Of a stretch of 44,924 nt of DNA, positions 40,113 through 44,924 are shown piece by piece. How positions within the stretch are numbered: the first letter of the stretch is position 1; every line of letters begins with the position of its first letter. The notes under the pieces were generated by a model. The model searched no databases. It saw only the letters and a list, made by a program, of their open reading frames with translations, and was not told the origin of the DNA. The DNA is from Pseudonocardia acidicola (GTDB lineage Bacteria; Actinomycetota; Actinomycetes; Mycobacteriales; Pseudonocardiaceae): assembly GCF_012911935.1 (NCBI RefSeq), contig NZ_JAAXLA010000056.1:1-44924 (forward strand). Direction: 5' to 3'. The translations under genes were made by a program, and so were the position numbers.

Positions 40113-42212
40113 TTACTCGCCCGTCGCCTTGGCGATGATCTCCTTGGCCACGTTGGTCGGAACCTCCGCGTACGAGTCGAAGACCATCGTGTAGTTGGCC
40201 CGGCCCTGGGTCCGCGACCGCAGGTCACCGACGTAGCCGAACATCTCCGAGAGCGGCACCAGCGCCTTGACGACGCGGGCACCGGCCCGCTCCTCCATGG
40301 CCTGGATCTGGCCACGGCGGGAGTTCAGGTCGCCGATCACGTCGCCCATGTAGTCCTCGGGCGTGGTGACCTCGACGGACATCATCGGCTCGAGCAGGGC
40401 CGGGTCGGCCTTGCGCGCAGCCTCCTTGAGAGCCATCGAGCCGGCGACCTTGAAGGCCATCTCGGACGAGTCGACCTCGTGGTACTGCCCGTCCAGCAGG
40501 GTCATCTTGATGCCGACCAGCGGGTAGCCCGCCAGCACGCCGTACTGCATGGCGTCCTGGGCGCCGGCGTCGACCGACGGGATGTACTCCCGCGGGATGC
40601 GGCCACCGGAGACCTTGTTGTCGAACTCGTACAGCGCACCGTCGGCCGTGTCGAGCGGCTCGAGCTTGATGATGACCCGGGCGAACTGCCCCGACCCACC
40701 CGTCTGCTTCTTGTGCGTGTACTCGAACTTGTCGACGGTCCGGCGGATCGTCTCGCGGTAGGCCACCTGCGGCTTACCGATGTTGGCCTCGACCTTGAAA
40801 TCGCTCTTCATGCGGTTGACCAGCACCTCGAGGTGCAGCTCACCCATGCCGGCGATGATGGTCTGGCCGGTCTCCTCGTCCAGGGACACCTGGAACGTGG
40901 GGTCCTCCTCGGCCAGCTTCTGGATCGCCGTCGAGAGCTTCTCCTGGTCGGCCTTGGTCTTCGGCTCGACCGCGACCTGGATGACCGGGTCCGGAAAGGT
41001 CATCGACTCCAGCACGATCGGCGCCTGCGGGTCGCAGAGCGTCTCGCCCGTGGTCGTGTCCTTCAGCCCGATGACCGCGTAGATGTGGCCGGCCAGGGCC
41101 TCGTCGACCGGGTTCTCCTTGTTGGCGTGCATCTGGAAGAGCTTCCCGATGCGCTCCTTGCGGTCCTTGGTCGAGTTGATGACCTGGGAGCCCGCGGCGA
41201 CCCGGCCCGAGTAGACCCGGACGTAGGTGAGCTTGCCGAAGAACGGGTGTGCAGCGATCTTGAACGCCAGCGCCGAGAACGGCTCGTCGACGCTCGGCTT
41301 GCGGCTGGCCGGGGTCTCCCCGTCCGGCAGCGTGCCCTCGACCGGCGGCACGTCCAGCGGCGACGGCAGGTAGTCGATCACCGCGTCGAGCATGGGCTGG
41401 ACGCCCTTGTTCTTGAACGCCGAGCCGCACAGCACCGGGTAGGCCGCCCGGTCCTTCACGATCTGGCGGATGGCGGCCTTGATCTGCGCGGTGGTGATCT
41501 CCTCACCGCCGAGGTAGGCCTCCATCAGGGCGTCGTCGGTCTCCGCGACGGCCTCGACCAGCTTCTCGCGGTATTCCGCGACGCGGTCGGCCAGGTCGGC
41601 GGGGATCTCCTCGACCGTGTAGTCCTCGCCCTTCTCGACCTCGCCACGCCAGGTCAGCGCGCGCATCTCGACAAGGTCGACGACACCGATGAAGTCGCTC
41701 TCGGAGCCGATCGGCAGCTGCAGCGGCAGCGGCCGGGCGCCGAGGCGCTCCTCGATGGTGCGCACGGTGAAGTAGAAGTCCGCACCGAGCTTGTCCATCT
41801 TGTTGACGAAGCAGATGCGCGGGACGTCGTACTTGGTGGCCTGCCGCCAGACCTGCTCGGACTGCGGCTCGACCCCCTCCTTGCCGTCGAAGACCGCGAC
41901 GGCGCCGTCGAGCACCCGCAGGGACCGCTCCACCTCGACGGTGAAGTCGACGTGCCCGGGGGTGTCGATGATGTTGATCTGGTGGTCTTTCCAGAAGCAG
42001 GTGGTCGCGGCGGACGTGATCGTGATGCCGCGCTTCTGCTCCTCCTCCATCCAGTCCATGGTGGCGGCGCCGTCGTGGACCTCACCGATCTTGTAGTTGA
42101 TCCCGGTGTAGTACAGGATCCGCTCGGTGGTGGTGGTCTTGCCGGCGTCGATGTGCGCCATGATGCCGATGTTGCGGACCTTCCCCAGGTCCGTCAGCAC
42201 GTCCCGTGCCAC
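40113..42212 (-). CDS. fusA: Elongation factor G
   Basis: EF-G drives tRNA-mRNA translocation and, with RRF, ribosome recycling. The 699 residues carry the G1 loop AHIDAGKTTTT (from residue 19), DTPGHVDFTVEVERSLRVLD and the G4 motif NKMDKLGADF. Domains II-V follow, with the domain IV segment YTHKKQTGGSGQFARV. Length and order are those of canonical EF-G1, not the recycling-only type. It lies 44 bases after rpsG. Confidence 0.98.
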   Translation of the reverse strand: MARDVLTDLGKVRNIGIMAHIDAGKTTTTERILYYTGINYKIGEVHDGAATMDWMEEEQKRGITITSAATTCFWKDHQINIIDTPGHVDFTVEVERSLRVLDGAVAVFDGKEGVEPQSEQVWRQATKYDVPRICFVNKMDKLGADFYFTVRTIEERLGARPLPLQLPIGSESDFIGVVDLVEMRALTWRGEVEKGEDYTVEEIPADLADRVAEYREKLVEAVAETDDALMEAYLGGEEITTAQIKAAIRQIVKDRAAYPVLCGSAFKNKGVQPMLDAVIDYLPSPLDVPPVEGTLPDGETPASRKPSVDEPFSALAFKIAAHPFFGKLTYVRVYSGRVAAGSQVINSTKDRKERIGKLFQMHANKENPVDEALAGHIYAVIGLKDTTTGETLCDPQAPIVLESMTFPDPVIQVAVEPKTKADQEKLSTAIQKLAEEDPTFQVSLDEETGQTIIAGMGELHLEVLVNRMKSDFKVEANIGKPQVAYRETIRRTVDKFEYTHKKQTGGSGQFARVIIKLEPLDTADGALYEFDNKVSGGRIPREYIPSVDAGAQDAMQYGVLAGYPLVGIKMTLLDGQYHEVDSSEMAFKVAGSMALKEAARKADPALLEPMMSVEVTTPEDYMGDVIGDLNSRRGQIQAMEERAGARVVKALVPLSEMFGYVGDLRSRTQGRANYTMVFDSYAEVPTNVAKEIIAKATGE

Positions 42213-42256
42213 TTGTAGCTCGCTCCCTCAGCAGATTGGCGCGGACGGTCGGCCCG

Positions 42257-42727
42257 TCACCAGCGGTAGTGGGCGAAGGCCTTGTTGGACTCCGCCATCT
42301 TGTGCATGTCTTCGCGCCGCTTGACGCTGGCGCCCAGCCCGTTGCTCGCGTCGAGCAGCTCGTTCATCAGCCGCTCGACCATGGTCTTCTCACGACGCTG
42401 GCCGGCGTAGGACACCAGCCAGCGCAGGCCCAGGGTGGTCTGGCGGCTGGCCCGGACCTCGACGGGGACCTGGTAGGTCGCGCCACCGACACGGCGGCTG
42501 CGGACCTCGAGGGCCGGCTTCACGTTGTCCAGGGCACGCTTGAGCGTGACCACCGGGTCGGTACCTGTCTTCTCCCGGGTGCCCTCGAGGGCGGCGTAGA
42601 CGATGCGCTCGGCCAGCGACCGCTTGCCGTCCTGCAGCACCTTGTTCACCAGCTGGGTGACCAGCGGCGAGCTGTACACCGGGTCGGAGACCAACGGCCG
42701 CTTCGGGGCGGGACCCTTGCGGGGCAT
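42257..42727 (-). CDS. rpsG: 30S ribosomal protein S7
   Basis: S7 nucleates assembly of the 30S head, and in E. coli it represses the str operon. The 156 residues start MPRKGPAPKRPLVSDPVYSS and contain LVNKVLQDGKRSLAERIVYA and GGATYQVPVEVRASRQTTLG, ending AHYRW. ATG 42727 shares one base with the rpsL stop. Confidence 0.97.
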   Translation of the reverse strand: MPRKGPAPKRPLVSDPVYSSPLVTQLVNKVLQDGKRSLAERIVYAALEGTREKTGTDPVVTLKRALDNVKPALEVRSRRVGGATYQVPVEVRASRQTTLGLRWLVSYAGQRREKTMVERLMNELLDASNGLGASVKRREDMHKMAESNKAFAHYRW

Positions 42728-43101
42728 CAGCTCTTCTCCTTCTTCGCGCCGTAGCGGCTGCGCGCCTGCTTGCGGTTCTTGACGCCCTGGGTGTCCAGCG
42801 AACCCCGGACGATCTTGTAACGGACGCCCGGCAGGTCCTTCACCCGGCCACCGCGGACGAGCACGATCGAGTGCTCCTGGAGGTTGTGACCCTCACCCGG
42901 GATGTAGGCGGTCACCTCGATCAGGCTGGTCAGTCGAACGCGGGCGACCTTGCGCAGCGCGGAGTTCGGCTTCTTGGGCGTCGTGGTGTACACGCGCGTG
43001 CAGACCCCGCGGCGCTGGGGGCTGCCCTTCAGCGCGGCGGTCTTGGTCTTGGCGACCTTGTCCTGACGGCCCTTGCGGACCAGCTGCTGGATCGTGGGCA
43101 T
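42727..43101 (-). CDS. rpsL: 30S ribosomal protein S12
   Basis: S12 lies at the decoding centre. The 124 residues begin MPTIQQLVRKGRQDKVAKTK from ATG 43101. Lys43 (TPKKPNSALRK) and Lys88 (GGRVKDLPGVRY), the positions whose changes give streptomycin resistance, are wild type. It is the first gene of the str operon, with a leader of about 250 bases below the promoter at 43360-43389. rpoBC are not within this window. Confidence 0.98.
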   Translation of the reverse strand: MPTIQQLVRKGRQDKVAKTKTAALKGSPQRRGVCTRVYTTTPKKPNSALRKVARVRLTSLIEVTAYIPGEGHNLQEHSIVLVRGGRVKDLPGVRYKIVRGSLDTQGVKNRKQARSRYGAKKEKS

Positions 43102-43359
43102 GGACCGTTTACTTCTTCCCGTCGGCTTGCTCGGCTGTAACTCTGATCGTGCGGTGCGGGATGTCTGGACGGACGGCTGCACCGGCCGCCCGCACCCCGA
43201 GGTCGGGCGTGTCGCACCCGGACCCCCTCTTGGCAGGGCGGGGAACCCTCAGAGAGTCCGGATGGCCCGCGGCCTGCCGGACCCGCTCAACGCTACTGCG
43301 CGAAGCCGGTGACCATCGGGCACGCGGATCGGCCCGACCATGGTCGAGCGCAAGACCAC

Positions 43360-43389
43360 AGAGTACCCGGCCCGCTGTTCAAGGGTCAA
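43360..43389 (-). promoter_or_regulatory. Sigma-A-like promoter of the str operon
   Basis: TTGACC (43389-43384) and TACTCT (43365-43360) on the minus strand are 18 bases apart. The pair lies about 260 bases upstream of rpsL. The same TTGACC-N18-TACnCT form precedes rplM. The spacer 43102-43589 otherwise holds a single 22-bp repeat unit and no gene. Confidence 0.65.
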
Positions 43390-43430
43390 AACGGGTCCGC
43401 AGTCGTTGTCGGGAGGGTGCCCTAAGGACG

Positions 43431-43454
43431 CCCGCACCGCAAGCCGACTCACCC
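43431..43454 (-). repeat. Single 22-bp-family repeat unit upstream of the str promoter
   Basis: On the minus strand GTGAGTCGGC (43452-43443) is followed by TTGCGGTGCGGG, close to the unit at 1026-1019. It stands alone in the 488-base gap between rpsL and the divergent esterase-monooxygenase gene. Confidence 0.45.
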
Positions 43455-43589
43455 GCTCGCCGCTCATCGATGTCCACTCGTCGCGCCCGGCGCCGTGTCG
43501 GCGCCGGGCGTGAGCCGCACCACAGACACCGGGCGACCTGCCCCGTTCCGGGCCTACCCCCCGAATGGACGAGTGGTTACCGTCCGGTA

Positions 43590-44924
43590 ATGAGCATTCG
43601 GGTGCCCCGACCTGTCGTACGTGGGATCGTGCGCGCCGTTGTCGCGCCGATCCTGTCTCCGCGCGTTCCCGCCCCGGTCCAGCGCCGGCTGCTCGACCTC
43701 GCGGGTCGAACAGTCCCGGCCCCTTCCGGCGTCCGCCGCACCGTGTCGACGCTCGGCGGCGTCCCCTCGGTCCGGTACGTGGCCCCCGGCGCCACCGGGC
43801 CCCACGTCGTGCTGTTCCTGCACGGTGGCGGGTACGTCACCGGCTCCTCCGGCTCGCACGGCACCCTCGCGGGTCACCTGAGCCGGGCGTCCGGCGCGCC
43901 CGTCCACCTGCTGCACTACCGGCGGGCTCCGGAACACCCGTACCCCGCCGCGGTCGACGACGCGTACGCCGCATACCGGGCCCTGCGTGCAGCCGGCCAC
44001 ACAGCACAACGCATCGCGGTCGTCGGTGATTCCGCCGGCGGCGGACTTGTTCTCGCGCTGGCCCTGCGGCTGCGGTCCGCCGGCGAGGCGCTCCCCGCGA
44101 CACTCGGGCTGATCTCCCCGTGGCTCGATCTCGACCTGTCCCACCCGGCCGTCCGCGCGAACGCCGGTCGCGACGCGATGCTCGATCCCCGCTGGCTCGC
44201 CGTCGCGGCCCGCGCCTACCGGGCGGGCGCCCCGGCCGACAGCCCCGAACTGACCCCGCTGCACGCAGACCTGTCCGGACTGCCGCCGATGCACGTCGTG
44301 GCGGGCGCGGACGAGGTGCTGGTCGGCGACGCCGACACCCTCGTCGACCGGGCCCGGGCGACCGGGGTCGCCGTGACCTACCGCCGAGCCCCGGGGATGT
44401 GGCACGACTTCCCGATCTTCGCCGGGATGCTCGCCGAGGCCGACGCGGCGGTGGCCGAGCTCGGTACCGCGGTGCGCCGGGACTGCGCCGCCCGCAGGCC
44501 CCGGGTCGCCGTGGTCGGCGCCGGGTTCGGCGGGATCGGGATGGGGGTGGCGGTGCGCGAGGCCGGCTTCGACGACGCCGGCGACCTCACGATCTTCGAC
44601 CGGGCCGACGGCGTCGGCGGCGTGTGGCGGGACAACACCTATCCCGGCGCGGCCTGCGACGTGCCGTCGCACCTCTATTCCTTCTCCTTCGCACCCGGCC
44701 ACGAATGGTCCCGCCGGTTCGCCCCGCAGCCCGACATCCTGCGCTACCTGCGCCGGGTCACGGCCGAGCGCGGCCTGGAGCCGCACCTGCGGCTCGGCAC
44801 CGAGGTCACCGAGGCCCGCTTCGACGCCGACACGGCGCGCTGGCGGCTGACCACGGCCACCGGTGACGTGCACGAGGCGGACGTCCTGGTGTCGGCGTGC
44901 GGGCAGCTCTCCCGCCCGGCCCAC
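43590..44924 (+). CDS. Bifunctional HSL-type esterase / Baeyer-Villiger-like flavin monooxygenase (3' cut by window end)
   Basis: One open frame of 445 codons runs from ATG 43590 to the window edge without a stop. Residues 1-295 are a hormone-sensitive-lipase-type hydrolase: oxyanion motif HGGG (78-81), nucleophile Ser148 in GDSAGGG, Asp241 (GADEVLVGDA) and His272 (MWHDFP). A short Arg-rich linker leads to a flavin monooxygenase: Rossmann GAGFGG (310-315), then GGVWRDNTYPGAACDVPSHL and YSFSF, the pattern of Baeyer-Villiger enzymes. The NADPH site and the signature FxGxxxHxxxW would lie beyond the edge. Together they could oxidise a ketone to an ester and hydrolyse it. It is divergent from the str operon; no strong ribosome-binding site was seen before this ATG, so a nearby GTG (codons 5 or 14) may be used. 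Confidence 0.88.
   Translation, partial: MSIRVPRPVVRGIVRAVVAPILSPRVPAPVQRRLLDLAGRTVPAPSGVRRTVSTLGGVPSVRYVAPGATGPHVVLFLHGGGYVTGSSGSHGTLAGHLSRASGAPVHLLHYRRAPEHPYPAAVDDAYAAYRALRAAGHTAQRIAVVGDSAGGGLVLALALRLRSAGEALPATLGLISPWLDLDLSHPAVRANAGRDAMLDPRWLAVAARAYRAGAPADSPELTPLHADLSGLPPMHVVAGADEVLVGDADTLVDRARATGVAVTYRRAPGMWHDFPIFAGMLAEADAAVAELGTAVRRDCAARRPRVAVVGAGFGGIGMGVAVREAGFDDAGDLTIFDRADGVGGVWRDNTYPGAACDVPSHLYSFSFAPGHEWSRRFAPQPDILRYLRRVTAERGLEPHLRLGTEVTEARFDADTARWRLTTATGDVHEADVLVSACGQLSRPAH

Noticed and set aside
43554..44924. A long minus-strand frame opposite the esterase-monooxygenase gene
   Set aside because: It has no recognisable domains, while the plus strand has two complete sets of catalytic motifs.

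Overview
The window is a high-GC actinobacterial chromosome segment. The gene order from glmM through the ESX-4 locus matches Mycobacterium tuberculosis Rv3441c-Rv3450c, as I recall it, and the contiguous str-S10-spc-alpha ribosomal layout, frequent GTG starts and 4-base GTGA/ATGA overlaps suggest a member of the Pseudonocardiales, perhaps Pseudonocardia. The genus is an inference. No rRNA, tRNA, CRISPR array, transposase or prophage gene was seen.

Layout, left to right; most genes are on the minus strand and so are transcribed right to left. Positions 1-155 hold a tandem 22-bp repeat. At 168-901 there are two small helical proteins, one EspC-like, downstream of glmM (1099-2436), rpsI and rplM, with a sigma-A-like promoter at 3600-3629. 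At 3677-14801 lies an ESX-4 type VII secretion locus: two WXG100 proteins, a GNAT acetyltransferase, a membrane protein with an Hsp70-like N-terminal fold, the ATPase eccC4, and then divergent eccD4-mycP4, with eccB4 convergent to and overlapping mycP4. truA follows at 15229-16032. Its conserved N-terminus has no ATG/GTG/TTG start and abuts another copy of the 22-bp repeat. The alpha operon (infA-rpmJ-rpsM-rpsK-rpsD-rpoA-rplQ) covers 16167-20184. It contains an intrinsic terminator just before rpoA, and its L17 carries a C-terminal Ada/'sunset'-like domain.

At 20495-25880 a metabolic block separates infA from map: cstA-ybdD (pyruvate or peptide uptake) on the plus strand and pntAa-pntAb-pntB (proton-translocating transhydrogenase) on the minus strand. 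The two sets converge on a strong bidirectional terminator. A perfect palindromic operator sits at the pntAa promoter. The run then continues with map, adk, secY, the spc operon (rplO to rplN), the S10 operon (rpsQ to rpsJ), tuf, fusA, rpsG and rpsL, ending at the str promoter (43360-43389).

At the right edge (43590-44924, cut by the window end) a plus-strand gene encodes an HSL-type esterase fused in frame to a flavin monooxygenase that looks like a Baeyer-Villiger enzyme. This is a potential single-chain ketone-to-ester-to-acid-plus-alcohol enzyme and the most unusual protein in the window. The other main anomalies are the dispersed 22-bp repeat family, the start-less truA next to it, the pntAa operator, and the acetyltransferase embedded in the ESX-4 locus.
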